A DNA stretch of 40,832 nt, taken from contig JAHFHG010000016.1 of NCBI GenBank assembly GCA_023247035.1, positions 1 to 40,832 of the forward strand, read 5' to 3'. The translations under genes and the position numbers were made by a program. Source of the stretch: Candidatus Omnitrophota bacterium. GTDB taxonomy: Bacteria; Omnitrophota; Omnitrophia; Omnitrophales; Aquincolibacteriaceae. Shown here in pieces: positions 8,827 to 18,431 of this stretch (its first letter is position 1; each line of letters begins with the position of its first letter). The notes below the pieces were generated by a model that was not told where the DNA came from, searched no databases, and saw nothing but the letters and a program-made list of their open reading frames with translations.

Positions 8827-9156
8827 TTACTTCTTTTTGCCGAGAGCCTGCTCCATCCAGCGAAGATAAGAAACGCTTCCGCTGCGGATCGGAAGAACAA
8901 TGATTTCCGGGACCGAATAAGGGTGGCGCTGGCGAATGGCTTTTTCCAACTCTTTGAGGCGCGCGGCCTTTGTTTTAATAAAAAGAAGATGTTCCCGGGA
9001 CTTTTGCTTCTTCCCCTCCCACCAATAAAGCGAATCAACGGCAGAAGAAATATTGATACAGGCCGCGAGCTTTTTATTTAAAAGGAGGGAAGCGATCTGG
9101 AACGCAGCTTTGCGGGAGGGGGCGGTCGAAAGGACTAAAGCGTAAGCAATGTTCAA
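8827..9156 (-). CDS. cutA: CutA1-like divalent cation tolerance protein
   Basis: VLSTAPSRKAAFQIASLLLNKKLAACINI...SLYWWEGKKQKSREHLLFIKTKAARLKELEKAIRQRHPYSVPEIIVLPI matches the CutA pattern. Confidence 0.92.
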   Translation of the reverse strand: MNIAYALVLSTAPSRKAAFQIASLLLNKKLAACINISSAVDSLYWWEGKKQKSREHLLFIKTKAARLKELEKAIRQRHPYSVPEIIVLPIRSGSVSYLRWMEQALGKKK

Positions 9157-9157
9157 A

Positions 9158-9361
9158 TTAGCGGCGCGTTAAAGAAGCGCGGTAACCGGATTCAGGGCCG
9201 CTTAAGGTCACGTGCCCTTCTCGTGCCAGCCATCCGAGGCTCATTAAAAGAAGTTCGCGCGGTTTTCCGATCCCCTTGGTCAATTGGTCTAAAGTCGCGC
9301 TCCCTTTTTCATCCAGATAATGCCAAATATCGCCTGCGGCAATGCCTATTTCTGTGATCAT
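9158..9361 (-). CDS. Small winged-helix domain protein (DUF2582-like)
   Basis: 67 aa, MITEIGIAAGDIWHYLDEKGSATLDQLTKGIGKPRELLLMSLGWLAREGHVTLSG; typical short wHTH. Confidence 0.75.
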   Translation of the reverse strand: MITEIGIAAGDIWHYLDEKGSATLDQLTKGIGKPRELLLMSLGWLAREGHVTLSGPESGYRASLTRR

Positions 9362-9411
9362 CTTTTGTCCCCTTTCTACATTTCGTGCCGCCAGAAGGAT
9401 ACACCGCTTAA

Positions 9412-9440
9412 ACTATAACAAATCAATTCCAGGCTTTCAA
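9412..9440 (-). promoter_or_regulatory. Candidate promoter for the wHTH-cutA unit
   Basis: Minus strand TTGAAA (9440-9435), 17-nt spacer, TATAGT (9417-9412) in the 91-nt gap upstream of start at 9361. Confidence 0.5.
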
Positions 9441-9452
9441 ACATTTTCATTC

Positions 9453-12254
9453 TTACCCTCCGGCTGCCTTAGGTTCCGCGTCTAAATATCTCCGTAAGAA
9501 CCTGCCGGTATAGGATTCTTTCACCGACGCGACCTCTTCGGGGCTTCCGCAAGCCACAACCCTGCCGCCGTCAGGCCCTCCTTCAGGCCCGAGGTCGATA
9601 AGATAATCCGCCATTTTGATGACCTCGAGATTGTGCTCAATAATGAGGATCGTATTCCCCTGATCCCGCAGGCCCAAAAGCGCGGAAAGAAGATTTTGAA
9701 TATCTCCGAAGTGGAGCCCTGTTGTCGGCTCATCAAGCAGATAAAGGGTCTTTCCGGTTGCCTTTTTACTTAATTCCGCTGCCAGCTTGATCCTCTGGGC
9801 CTCGCCTCCGGAAAGCGTGGTGGAAGGCTGGCCCAGCGTTAAATAGCCCAGCCCGATGGATTTCAGAAGGATAAGCCTATCCTGGATCATCGAAAAGCTT
9901 GAAAAGAAATCGATCGCCTCTTCGACCGTCATCTCCAGCGCTTCGGCGATATTTTTGTCCTTATAACGCACTTCAAGCGTCTGCTCATTGTAACGCCTTC
10001 CGCGGCAATTTTCGCAAAGCACGTAAATATCCGGCATAAAACTCATCTGCAACTTTTCGCACCCTTCTCCGCGGCAATTCTCGCAGCGCCCGCCTTTCAA
10101 ATTAAAGCTGAAACGCGACGGCGAGTAATCCCGCAGCTTGGATTCCGAAAGCGAGCTGAATACTTTGCGGATGAATCCGAAAAGGTCCGTATAGGTTGCG
10201 GGATTCGAGCGAGGCGTTCGGCCGATCGGCGACTGATCGATTTCAAGCACCTTGTCAATCTGTTCAGCCCCCGCAATCGCGCGGAATTTTCCAACGTGAT
10301 CGTGGGTCTTCCAAATCCGATTGTGGAGTTCCTTATACAGGATGTCGTGAACCAGAGTGCTTTTGCCGGATCCCGAAACGCCCGTCACGCAAACCAGGAG
10401 CCCCAAAGGAATCGCGACGTCTATTTTTTTCAAATTGTGCTCTTCGCAGCCCTTGAGGATTAATTTTTTCGCCTTCGAACAATTTTTCCTTTCTTTCGGA
10501 ACAGGAATCGTAAGCCCCCCGGATAAATATTGAACGGTTAAAGAGCGTTGATCAGATCCGTACCGGCCTTCAGAACCTTCGGCGACGATTTCCCCGCCCT
10601 GCCGGCCCGCTCCCGGGCCCAGGTCGATCAAATAATCCGCGCGCCGCATCGTTTCTTCGTCGTGCTCGACGACCAAGACCGTATTCTTCAGATCGCGCAG
10701 CTGCTCGAGGGTATTCAAAAGTTTTTCGTTGTCGCGCGGGTGCAGGCCGACACTGGGTTCGTCGAGGACGTAAAGAACTCCCGTCAGCCCGACTCCGATT
10801 TGCGCGGCCAGCCTGATGCGCTGCAATTCCCCGCCGGCCAGCGTTGCGACAGTCCGGTCCAGCGTCAGATAGCCCAGCCCGACATTGGATAGAAATTTCA
10901 AACGCGAGCGCACTTCTTTGAGAAGCGGGCCCGTAACCGGTTCTTTGCCGGGAAATTCAAGGGTATTAAAAAAACCGGCCGCGTCTTCAACCGACTGTTC
11001 GGTCATTTCAATGATATTTTTTTGCTGAATACGAACCTCCAAACTCTCTTTCTTGAGGCGCCTGCCTTGGCATTCAGGACACGTCTCCTCGCGCAGGAAT
11101 TTCCGCACTTTGCGGCGCACTTCTTCGGAAGCGGTCTCGTGGAATAACCGGTTCAACTCCTCGATCAATCCCGACAAATCATTGTCTCCCCAGAAGAAAG
11201 CCTCTCGAGCTTCTTCGGGCCAGTCTTTCCACGGCGCGTTCCATTCAAAACGATATTTCTTTTTCAGATCGTAAAGCAGATCCTCGATAAAATATTTGTT
11301 GAAGGAAAAAAAAATCTCCTCATTGAGCGCCCCGCTCATCAAGGGCTTTGTCTCATCGCGAATCAATCCGTCCATTAAAATCTGGGAGAGCTTGCCGAGC
11401 CCCCTGCATTTCGCGCACGCGCCGTAAGGGCTGTTGAAGGAGAATACGTTCGGCGTAAGATCCGGCAGGCTCATCTGGCATTGCGGGCAGCTTCGTTTCG
11501 TGGAAAAAAAACGGACGGTATTCTTGCCGGCCTTGGAAAGCGGAAGGATCGAAAGAAAACCTCCCGCGAGATCGAGGGCCGTGTCCAGAGACTGCGTTAA
11601 AAGTTTTTGTTTTTTGGGATCAACCCGAAGATGATCCACAAGGACTTCAATATCGTGGCGCCGGTTTTTGGGAAGCTTCCATTGAGGCTCGATGCGCCGG
11701 AATACGCCGTCAATCCGGGCCTGGCTGAATCCTTTCTTAAGCGTTTCTTGAAATAGTTTCTGGAACTCCCCTTTGCGGCCGCGCACAAGCGGCGCCAGAA
11801 TTTTAATTTCTTCCGCCGCATAAGATTTCAGAACCTCTTTAAAGATTTGCTCCCGGCTTAAGGATTCCAGCGCAATGCGGCACTGAGGGCAGTGCGGCGT
11901 GCCGGCCTTTGCGTAAAGGAGCCGCAGGTAATCGTAAATTTCGGTGACGGTCGCAACGGTCGAACGCGGATTGTGGGTGACCGATCTCTGTTCGATCGCA
12001 ATGCTGGGGGAAAGCCCGGAAAGATAATCGACGTCGGGTTTTTTCAGTTTCTCAAGAAACTGGCGGGCATAAGAAGAAAGGCTCTCAAGATAACGCCTTT
12101 GGCCTTCGGCATAAATCGTATCGAAGGCGAGCGAAGATTTTCCGGATCCCGAAAGTCCGGTAATGACGACCAGCTTATTGCGCGGAATGCTCAAGCTTAA
12201 ATTTTTGAGATTGTGCTCGCGCGCCCCGCGGATTTCAATCGTCGTGCTGGCCAT
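9453..12254 (-). CDS. uvrA: Excinuclease ABC subunit A
   Basis: [27 protein letters not shown] zinc motifs, [16 protein letters not shown], two ABC signatures ([24 protein letters not shown]), [13 protein letters not shown]. Confidence 0.97.
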   Translation of the reverse strand: MASTTIEIRGAREHNLKNLSLSIPRNKLVVITGLSGSGKSSLAFDTIYAEGQRRYLESLSSYARQFLEKLKKPDVDYLSGLSPSIAIEQRSVTHNPRSTVATVTEIYDYLRLLYAKAGTPHCPQCRIALESLSREQIFKEVLKSYAAEEIKILAPLVRGRKGEFQKLFQETLKKGFSQARIDGVFRRIEPQWKLPKNRRHDIEVLVDHLRVDPKKQKLLTQSLDTALDLAGGFLSILPLSKAGKNTVRFFSTKRSCPQCQMSLPDLTPNVFSFNSPYGACAKCRGLGKLSQILMDGLIRDETKPLMSGALNEEIFFSFNKYFIEDLLYDLKKKYRFEWNAPWKDWPEEAREAFFWGDNDLSGLIEELNRLFHETASEEVRRKVRKFLREETCPECQGRRLKKESLEVRIQQKNIIEMTEQSVEDAAGFFNTLEFPGKEPVTGPLLKEVRSRLKFLSNVGLGYLTLDRTVATLAGGELQRIRLAAQIGVGLTGVLYVLDEPSVGLHPRDNEKLLNTLEQLRDLKNTVLVVEHDEETMRRADYLIDLGPGAGRQGGEIVAEGSEGRYGSDQRSLTVQYLSGGLTIPVPKERKNCSKAKKLILKGCEEHNLKKIDVAIPLGLLVCVTGVSGSGKSTLVHDILYKELHNRIWKTHDHVGKFRAIAGAEQIDKVLEIDQSPIGRTPRSNPATYTDLFGFIRKVFSSLSESKLRDYSPSRFSFNLKGGRCENCRGEGCEKLQMSFMPDIYVLCENCRGRRYNEQTLEVRYKDKNIAEALEMTVEEAIDFFSSFSMIQDRLILLKSIGLGYLTLGQPSTTLSGGEAQRIKLAAELSKKATGKTLYLLDEPTTGLHFGDIQNLLSALLGLRDQGNTILIIEHNLEVIKMADYLIDLGPEGGPDGGRVVACGSPEEVASVKESYTGRFLRRYLDAEPKAAGG

Positions 12255-12257
12255 CGC

Positions 12258-13067
12258 TTAGGTTCCGATCCGCACGTTCGAGAGAATTTTTCTCAAAGTG
12301 GCCACGGCCGAGCAGACCGCTAAAAGGCTCGTCTTGGGATTCCCGGGCGAGGGGACATTTTGTGTCAGCGTGCGGATCTCTCCGAAATCCCCTTTTAAAA
12401 TAACCTCGTGCTGGTTGCTCAAGTAACGCTTGGAAGTCCAGATTTCGACCTGCGTCCTCTCAGGCCCGAGTCCGGCAAGACTGAGGATTGCGGCCACGTT
12501 AATATTTTGAGGAAATCCGCGGACAGCCTCAAGAGCGGATCCTTTAAAAACGCAAGCCTCTTTTCGCCCTTCTAAAGGAGGAAATTTTCTTTCGATAAAA
12601 TAAGGCGCCCCGCGCAATCCCAGCGGCGGCTTTCGCGTGATCAGCCGGACCTGCCTGAGTCCGCCTTCCCTGGCCGCCAAAAGGGCGTCGATACCCGCAA
12701 TCGCGCCGGAAGGGATCCAGAGCCTCCCGCGGCTTGGTTTCAGCGCATCTTTGACTTGATTCAATAAACCTCCGACACTCATAATCAAAACGTCTTTGTT
12801 TTGAGATAACCCTTGCTTTGCCGCTTCTGCCGCCACCGGCGGGGCGGCGGCTTCAACCACAATATCCGAAGCCTCGATCAATTTGGAGAGCCCGACGACC
12901 GGGAGGGATTTATTTTTTAATAAATATTTCAGCCGTTCGGCTTTTTCGGGATTGGGGTCGCATAAAAAAGACAATCGCGCTTGACGCGCAAACTGCCCAG
13001 CGACGGCTTGGGCCAAAGCAGAACCGATCACCCCGCAGCCGATGATGCCGACCTTTTGTTTTTTCAT
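12258..13067 (-). CDS. nadX: L-aspartate dehydrogenase
   Basis: [18 protein letters not shown] Rossmann motif; [42 protein letters not shown]. Confidence 0.85.
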   Translation of the reverse strand: MKKQKVGIIGCGVIGSALAQAVAGQFARQARLSFLCDPNPEKAERLKYLLKNKSLPVVGLSKLIEASDIVVEAAAPPVAAEAAKQGLSQNKDVLIMSVGGLLNQVKDALKPSRGRLWIPSGAIAGIDALLAAREGGLRQVRLITRKPPLGLRGAPYFIERKFPPLEGRKEACVFKGSALEAVRGFPQNINVAAILSLAGLGPERTQVEIWTSKRYLSNQHEVILKGDFGEIRTLTQNVPSPGNPKTSLLAVCSAVATLRKILSNVRIGT

Positions 13068-13112
13068 TGAGTTCTATGATTTTATTTCAGGGCAGGTTCA
13101 ATCTTAGACAAG

Positions 13113-13463
13113 TCAACGGACTATGCGGTTATCGGCATCCACGCGGACAATGCGGGGCTTGTGCTGTTGAACCTCTTCGCCGTTCAAAACCACAAACGTC
13201 ATAATAATGACAAGGTCCCCTTTTTTGCCGTATTTGGCCGCGCCGCCGTTCAAGCAAATTTCTCCCGAACCGGCCGCGCCTTCAAGGGCGTAACTTTCGA
13301 TCCGGGATCCGTTGGTCAGATTGGCAATGAGGACCTTTTCGCCGGGCAGAATATCGGCGTGGCGCAAAAGATCGCCGTCAATCGTAATACTGCCTTCATA
13401 ATCGATCCGGGCATCGGTCACCGTGGCCCGGTGGATTTTCCCGTGCAAAATTTGCCGCTGCAT
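13113..13463 (-). CDS. panD: Aspartate 1-decarboxylase proenzyme
   Basis: MQRQILHGKIHRATVTDARIDYEGSITID with the Gly-Ser self-cleavage site; GAAKYGKKGDLVIIMTF; PRIVRVDADNRIV. Confidence 0.95.
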   Translation of the reverse strand: MQRQILHGKIHRATVTDARIDYEGSITIDGDLLRHADILPGEKVLIANLTNGSRIESYALEGAAGSGEICLNGGAAKYGKKGDLVIIMTFVVLNGEEVQQHKPRIVRVDADNRIVR

Positions 13464-13484
13464 CTGAAATCTTCTCCGCTCTTT

Positions 13485-14336
13485 CTATTTTGAAATTCGA
13501 ATTATAACATTATCGATAAGTCTTGTCTTGCCCACAAAACACGCGGCCAAAGCGACCATTTTCCCCTGAACTATTTTACAGGGTTCAAGAGTTTCCGGAT
13601 CTGCAATTTCAAAATAATCCACCCGGTCCACCTTGGATTTGAGCCGGCGGAATGCTTCTCTTTTCAGCCGCCGGAGATTTTTTCTTCCGAACCGGATTTC
13701 TTTTCGAATCCAAAAAAGCGTTTGGGAAATATGCGAAGCCCTCCGGCGTTCCTCCGCGCTTAAATAAAGATTCCTGGAGCTTAAAGCCAATCCCTCCCGC
13801 TCGCGGGCCGTCGGAATGAAACGCAGGCGGAGGGGAAAATTCAGGTCGCGGACCAGGCGGCGCACAACCGCGCATTGTTGAAAATCTTTGAGCCCGAAAT
13901 AGGCCGTATCCGGGCGGACGATATTAAAAAGTTTCGTGACGACGGTCGCTACTCCGCGGAAATGTCCGGGGCGGAATTTTCCGCACAGAACGCCGGTAAG
14001 CTTCGGATCCATATCCACAAAAGTCGAAAAACCCGGAGGATAAATTTGGCGGGCCGACGGAATAAAAAGATAATCCGCTCCGCCGGCTCGAAGGAGCGCC
14101 TTGTCTTTTTTCAAAGGCCGGGGATATTTTTTAAAATCCTCGTGAGGCCCGAACTGGGCTGGATTGACGAAGATACTCACCACAAGAATATCGTTTTCCT
14201 GAACCGCCTTGCGCACCAGAGCGAGATGCCCCTTGTGCAAGGCGCCCAGGGTGGGGACAAAACCGATCCTTTTATTTTTTTGTCTTAAGCGGGTTATTTC
14301 CCGCTTCAGGACTTCGGAGCTTCGTATCTCTTTCAA
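13485..14336 (-). CDS. panC: Pantothenate synthetase
   Basis: GFVPTLGALHKGHLALV, VVSIFVNPAQFGPHEDFKKYPR, FGLKDFQQCAVVRRLVRDLN, LALSSRNLYLS. Confidence 0.96.
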   Translation of the reverse strand: MKEIRSSEVLKREITRLRQKNKRIGFVPTLGALHKGHLALVRKAVQENDILVVSIFVNPAQFGPHEDFKKYPRPLKKDKALLRAGGADYLFIPSARQIYPPGFSTFVDMDPKLTGVLCGKFRPGHFRGVATVVTKLFNIVRPDTAYFGLKDFQQCAVVRRLVRDLNFPLRLRFIPTAREREGLALSSRNLYLSAEERRRASHISQTLFWIRKEIRFGRKNLRRLKREAFRRLKSKVDRVDYFEIADPETLEPCKIVQGKMVALAACFVGKTRLIDNVIIRISK

Positions 14337-14823
14337 ATTTTGACCAGACCTGCGCCTCGCTTCGCGCGCAAATCTCCTCCCAAAGAAATTTTATTGTTTT
14401 TCCTAACTCAGGGTGTATCCAATCCGGCGCAATGTCCGCAAGCGGCTTTAAAACAAAGGCCCTCTGGTGAAGCCGCGGATGAGGGACCTCCAGCCCGGGC
14501 TCATGAATCACTTGATTTCCATAAAAGAGCAAATCCAGATCGAGCGTCCGCGGAGCGTTTTTTTCTTTTCGCCTGCGCCCCAGCAAAATTTCGACTTTGA
14601 GAAGTTCCCCAAGCAGCTCGCGGGGCTTTAACCCGGCCGCGATCTCCCACACCGCGTTCAGGTATTTGCCCTGCGGCGGCCCTCCGACCGGCTCGGTCTG
14701 GTAAACGGGAGAAAGTTTCACGACCTTGATCCGCCTGTTTTTTTCAAGCCAACTTTTCGCGCTGCTGAGATTGCCCGATCGATTGCCCAGGTTGGAGCCG
14801 ACTGCGATAAAGGCACGAATCAT
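14272..14823 (-). CDS. folK: HPPK (2-amino-4-hydroxy-6-hydroxymethyldihydropteridine diphosphokinase)
   Basis: AFIAVGSNLGNR, VSPVYQTEPVGG-like, RTLDLDLLFYGNQVI, VPHPRLHQRAFVLKPLADIAPDW. Confidence 0.95.
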   Translation of the reverse strand: MIRAFIAVGSNLGNRSGNLSSAKSWLEKNRRIKVVKLSPVYQTEPVGGPPQGKYLNAVWEIAAGLKPRELLGELLKVEILLGRRRKEKNAPRTLDLDLLFYGNQVIHEPGLEVPHPRLHQRAFVLKPLADIAPDWIHPELGKTIKFLWEEICARSEAQVWSKFERDTKLRSPEAGNNPLKTKK

Positions 14824-14857
14824 AGAACGGAAATTTCAAAAACCGCTGGATGTTGAA

Positions 14858-16054
14858 TTATTTTTTGTGAGGATGCGTGTGGCTTTTGGCGATCCGCCCA
14901 ACGGCTTCTTCCAGACGGGTTTCGGAAATCGTAAGTGAGATCCTGAAATACCCTTCCCCGTGAGGGCCGAAACCGTTGCCCGGCGTGACCACAATACTCA
15001 TCTGTTCAAGAAATTGAAGGGCCAGTTCTGCGGACGTATAGCCGGGCGGAACGGGAATCCAGCAATAAAACGTGGCCGGCGGCGGAGCGAAATTCCAGCC
15101 GATATTCCGGAAACCTTGGACTAAAGTATCCCGCCTCTTTTGATAAATCTTTAAAAGCGCCTGATGCGCGCGCTCGCCCTCATCGAGGGCCTTTTTGGCA
15201 GCCCACTGAATGGCCTGAAAAATGCCGGAGTCCACATTCGACTTCACCTTTGCAAGGAGCGCTAAAGCCTCGGTATTGCCGGCCGCAAAACCAACCCGCC
15301 AGCCCGTCATATTGAAGGTCTTTGAAAGCGAATGAAATTCTACGGCGATCTCTTTGGCGCCTTCGATTTCCAGAATACTCGGCGCCTCATACCCTTCGTA
15401 GCCGACTTCGCAATAGGCGGCATCTTGAGCCACGAGGAGCTGATGTTCGTACGCAAAGTCGATCACATCCTCAAAGAACGCCTTGGAGGCAACCGCGGAG
15501 GTCGGATTGTTCGGGTAGTTCATATAAATAAGTTTGGCCTTCTTCAAAATATCGGAAGGGATCGCCCCGAGGTCAGGCAGGAAATCATTGGATTCCAGAA
15601 GGGGCATAAAATAAGGGACGCCGCCGGCAAAAAGGGTTCCCGACCTGTAGGGAGGATAGCCGGGATCCGGGATCAGCGCCACATCCCCGGAATTTAGAAT
15701 CGCAAGCGGGAGGTGCGCAATGCCCTCCTTGGAGCCGATGAGCGGCAGGATTTCTTCGGCCGGATCGAGCCGCGCCCTAAAACGTTTCTGAAAAAAATCC
15801 GCAATGCTTTCCCGGAAAACAGGCATACCGGTGTCCAAAGCATACCGGTGATTTTTGGGATCCTTCGCCGCTTCAGAAAGGGCCTCGACGATAAAATCCG
15901 GCGTCGGCAGATCCGGATCGCCGACTCCCAGATCAATCACGTCCCTGCCCTTTGCGATCAGCTCGCGTTTTTTCCGGTCGATTTCCGCGAAAAGATAGGG
16001 AGGCAATTGCTTCAACCGTTCGGGAGGCTCAAAACGAATGATTTTCTTTTGCAT
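14858..16054 (-). CDS. dapL: LL-diaminopimelate aminotransferase-like class I/II aminotransferase
   Basis: RLKQLPPYLFAEIDRKKRELIAKGRDVIDLGVGDPDLPTP, NYPNNPTSAVA, HSLSKTFNMTGWRVGFAAGN with PLP Lys. Confidence 0.85.
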   Translation of the reverse strand: MQKKIIRFEPPERLKQLPPYLFAEIDRKKRELIAKGRDVIDLGVGDPDLPTPDFIVEALSEAAKDPKNHRYALDTGMPVFRESIADFFQKRFRARLDPAEEILPLIGSKEGIAHLPLAILNSGDVALIPDPGYPPYRSGTLFAGGVPYFMPLLESNDFLPDLGAIPSDILKKAKLIYMNYPNNPTSAVASKAFFEDVIDFAYEHQLLVAQDAAYCEVGYEGYEAPSILEIEGAKEIAVEFHSLSKTFNMTGWRVGFAAGNTEALALLAKVKSNVDSGIFQAIQWAAKKALDEGERAHQALLKIYQKRRDTLVQGFRNIGWNFAPPPATFYCWIPVPPGYTSAELALQFLEQMSIVVTPGNGFGPHGEGYFRISLTISETRLEEAVGRIAKSHTHPHKK

Positions 16055-16080
16055 AGGAGCGGCGATTATAACAGAGGAAA

Positions 16081-16275
16081 TTAAATTTGAAAAGAGAAGC
16101 CGGGGTTCAAAAGACGGAGTTCGTAGGCCTTTAATCTTACTTCTTCTCTGACCCAGGAGCAGCGCGTGGAAATGTAGAGGGAATAAACGTCTAAAAACTC
16201 ATCCTGCTTTTTTTGTATTTCTTCTCTCAGATCTTCTTCGTCCTGAATCTTTAAAATAAGGTACGGCGTTTTCAT
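16081..16275 (-). CDS. Hypothetical 64-aa protein with the shared 39-aa motif (copy 3)
   Basis: Contains QDEFLDVYSLYISTRCSWVREEVRLKAYELRLLNPGFSF, alignable without gaps to the neighbouring ORFs. Confidence 0.6.
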   Translation of the reverse strand: MKTPYLILKIQDEEDLREEIQKKQDEFLDVYSLYISTRCSWVREEVRLKAYELRLLNPGFSFQI

Positions 16276-16299
16276 AGGAATGTCCCCAGACCTTATCTG

Positions 16300-16476
16300 T
16301 TAAAAAGCCTTCTGAAATTCCCGACGCAGGCTGAAATGCGGCTCCGCGGCTAAAATCTCACCCAGAAGATTGAGGCACCGGCGCTGGACATCTTCCCGGT
16401 GGGTTTCGTGCCATAAGGAGTAAAGCTGCAAGAGCTTCTTTGCCTTGATACGGAATCTACGCGCATTTCCTCTCAT
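16300..16476 (-). CDS. Hypothetical 58-aa protein with the shared 39-aa motif (copy 2)
   Basis: Trimmed from track ORF 16300-16662 to internal ATG at 16476, overlapping the upstream stop by 20 nt: MRGNARRFRIKAKKLLQLYSLWHETHREDVQRRCLNLLGEILAAEPHFSLRREFQKAF. Confidence 0.6.
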   Translation of the reverse strand: MRGNARRFRIKAKKLLQLYSLWHETHREDVQRRCLNLLGEILAAEPHFSLRREFQKAF

Positions 16477-17278
16477 CGGTTCCAAACCTCCCGCGTTGAA
16501 ATTCCCGGTCCGGATCAAAACCGAATGCCGGATCCAGGTTTTTGAGTTCCCCAACCAGAGCCGTAATTTTCCTTTCCAAGACTGGATTTTTAGTCTCCAG
16601 CCATTGGGCATAGAGATCCAAGAATTGATCCATTTTGCTCTTTTTTTGATGCTCGACTTCATACTGCCTGAACTCGCCCATAAAGTGATGAAAGACCTGA
16701 TCGCGGAAATTCGTCACAAAGTCAAAATATTCCCGGCGAACGGTCCGGAGCAGCTCCTGGTAGGCGTCAAAATACCGCGAAAGCTTTTCAAGCACGTCGC
16801 CGACCCCGGTTTTTTTGCGGTAAATGCGGTTGTGGTACACGGCCGCTTGATCGTAATAAAGCTGGGCAAGCTCGCGAAAGTGCCTGCCGGAACGCTTGAA
16901 GAAAGCCTGTCTGGGTCTGCGGGTTAAATCATCAAACACGCCGGTGTGGATAAGGATGTGATCGGCATTGACCTTGAAGATAAAATAACGGATGGTACGA
17001 TCTTCGGTTGCTCGCACCCATTTCAAAATATCGCTTGTATCAAGAGACAAATAGGGTTCGGCCATTTCGTGGTATTCAGGCAGCGAAACGGCAAACAGCA
17101 AGTGCGCCAAATAAACGTTTACGTCTTCATCAAAGGTGTAATAGTTGGAGGGAAAATTAGAATCACGGCGGCATTTAATGATCGCCCCTAACAGATAGCG
17201 GATCGCAGAATCCCTTTCCTGCTTTGTCATATCAAAATATAAGCTGTTTTCTTTTAAATTTTCTTTGGGATTGCTCAT
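16457..17278 (-). CDS. Hypothetical 273-aa protein; C-terminus carries the shared 39-aa motif (copy 1)
   Basis: Single long ORF; C-terminal MDQFLDLYAQWLETKNPVLERKITALVGELKNLDPAFGF. No family recognised for the N-terminal ~210 aa. Confidence 0.8.
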   Translation of the reverse strand: MSNPKENLKENSLYFDMTKQERDSAIRYLLGAIIKCRRDSNFPSNYYTFDEDVNVYLAHLLFAVSLPEYHEMAEPYLSLDTSDILKWVRATEDRTIRYFIFKVNADHILIHTGVFDDLTRRPRQAFFKRSGRHFRELAQLYYDQAAVYHNRIYRKKTGVGDVLEKLSRYFDAYQELLRTVRREYFDFVTNFRDQVFHHFMGEFRQYEVEHQKKSKMDQFLDLYAQWLETKNPVLERKITALVGELKNLDPAFGFDPDREFQRGRFGTDERKCA

Positions 17279-17361
17279 TTTCGTTCTCTACCCACGTTAT
17301 TATTTTACTTAATACTTTTAAAAATATTTAGAAAAACTTTACAATTAAAGAGTCTCCAAAA

Positions 17362-17390
17362 ACCTTAACATGATAACTTTATTCTGTCAA
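17362..17390 (-). promoter_or_regulatory. Candidate promoter for the 16.1-17.3 kb hypothetical cluster
   Basis: Minus strand TTGACA (17390-17385), 17-nt spacer, TAAGGT (17367-17362) in an AT-rich 258-nt intergenic region. Confidence 0.45.
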
Positions 17391-17536
17391 ATTAGGGACG
17401 GATATAGTTAAAAATAGTTTTGAATAAAAATTGATATAGAAATATAGCTTTATATATCTCTTTATCATTGAACTTGGGCTGGATTACTGAACAGGAGAGT
17501 ATGCTTTTGGGCGATCGAATTTCTTAAGAGAAAAGA

Positions 17537-18298
17537 TTAAAGCTGGGAAAAGGCGGGTTTTAACTTCTTCAAAAAAACCTTACTCTTGAGCGGCCTTGAT
17601 ATCCTTTCCAGGAAAAATCGGTCCATCATAGTTTCAAGCTCCGCGCCCGCACTCGTCTTGACTAAAAACCGGCTCGACATTTCAAGATCATGCCGCGCGT
17701 AATAACGGATTGCGGCCAAAGTTTCTCGCTGGATCCGGAAGGCATCGGAATAGCGTCCTGCGCAGGCCGGGCACAAAAGAGCGCCTTGGCGGGGGGAAAA
17801 AAATCCCTCCTCCAAATGAGGGTTTGAGCAACCCAGGCAGCGGTCGAGGTACGGGAGCCAGCCGATCTCGTTTAAGAGTTTAATCTCAAAAAGCCGGGCG
17901 ATCCGCCGCCCTGAAAGAGAAGCGAGGTAGCGGAAACAAAAATCAAGCAGGCTGAAGATGTTTTCGTGCGGATCATGGACCTCGCTGAGTTGATCCGCGA
18001 GCTCGGAAAAATAACTGGCGTAGGCAATCGACTCAAGCCGCGAGTGAAGGGACGGGTAACTCTCGAGCAAAAAGGCCTCGGAAATCAAATGCAAATCCGA
18101 GCGCGTTTTTTCGTAATAGACAATTTCAACCAGGGTGAATAATTCATAAAGCGCCCCCCGCGTTTCGCCGGCCTGCCTGACTCCTTTGACCAGCCCGCGG
18201 ATTTTGCCGAAATCCCGGGTAAAAAAAGTGACGATCAGCGAGGTGGAGCGGAAAGGCTGGGTTTTTATAATGATTGCGTGGGTTTTTTGAATCGCCAT
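17537..18298 (-). CDS. recO: DNA repair protein RecO
   Basis: THAIIIKTQPFRSTSLIVTFFTRDFGKIRGLVKGVRQ; Cys4 motif CLGCSNPHLEEGFFSPRQGALLCPAC. Confidence 0.92.
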   Translation of the reverse strand: MAIQKTHAIIIKTQPFRSTSLIVTFFTRDFGKIRGLVKGVRQAGETRGALYELFTLVEIVYYEKTRSDLHLISEAFLLESYPSLHSRLESIAYASYFSELADQLSEVHDPHENIFSLLDFCFRYLASLSGRRIARLFEIKLLNEIGWLPYLDRCLGCSNPHLEEGFFSPRQGALLCPACAGRYSDAFRIQRETLAAIRYYARHDLEMSSRFLVKTSAGAELETMMDRFFLERISRPLKSKVFLKKLKPAFSQL

Positions 18299-18431
18299 TT
18301 TCTATAAACTTTGGGCGCGCTTTTTGAAGATGCCTAAGGACAAATTTCCAAACTCCGAATCAATCCCTCAATTCCAAATCAAAAAAAACCCTTAAAATTT
18401 TTTTCTGATTTGTCATTTCGTGATTCATGGC

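Noticed and set aside
16477-16662. N-terminal extension of track ORF 16300-16662
   Set aside because: Overlaps the 273-aa gene in another frame and looks like a shadow; motif similarity begins only after ATG 16476.
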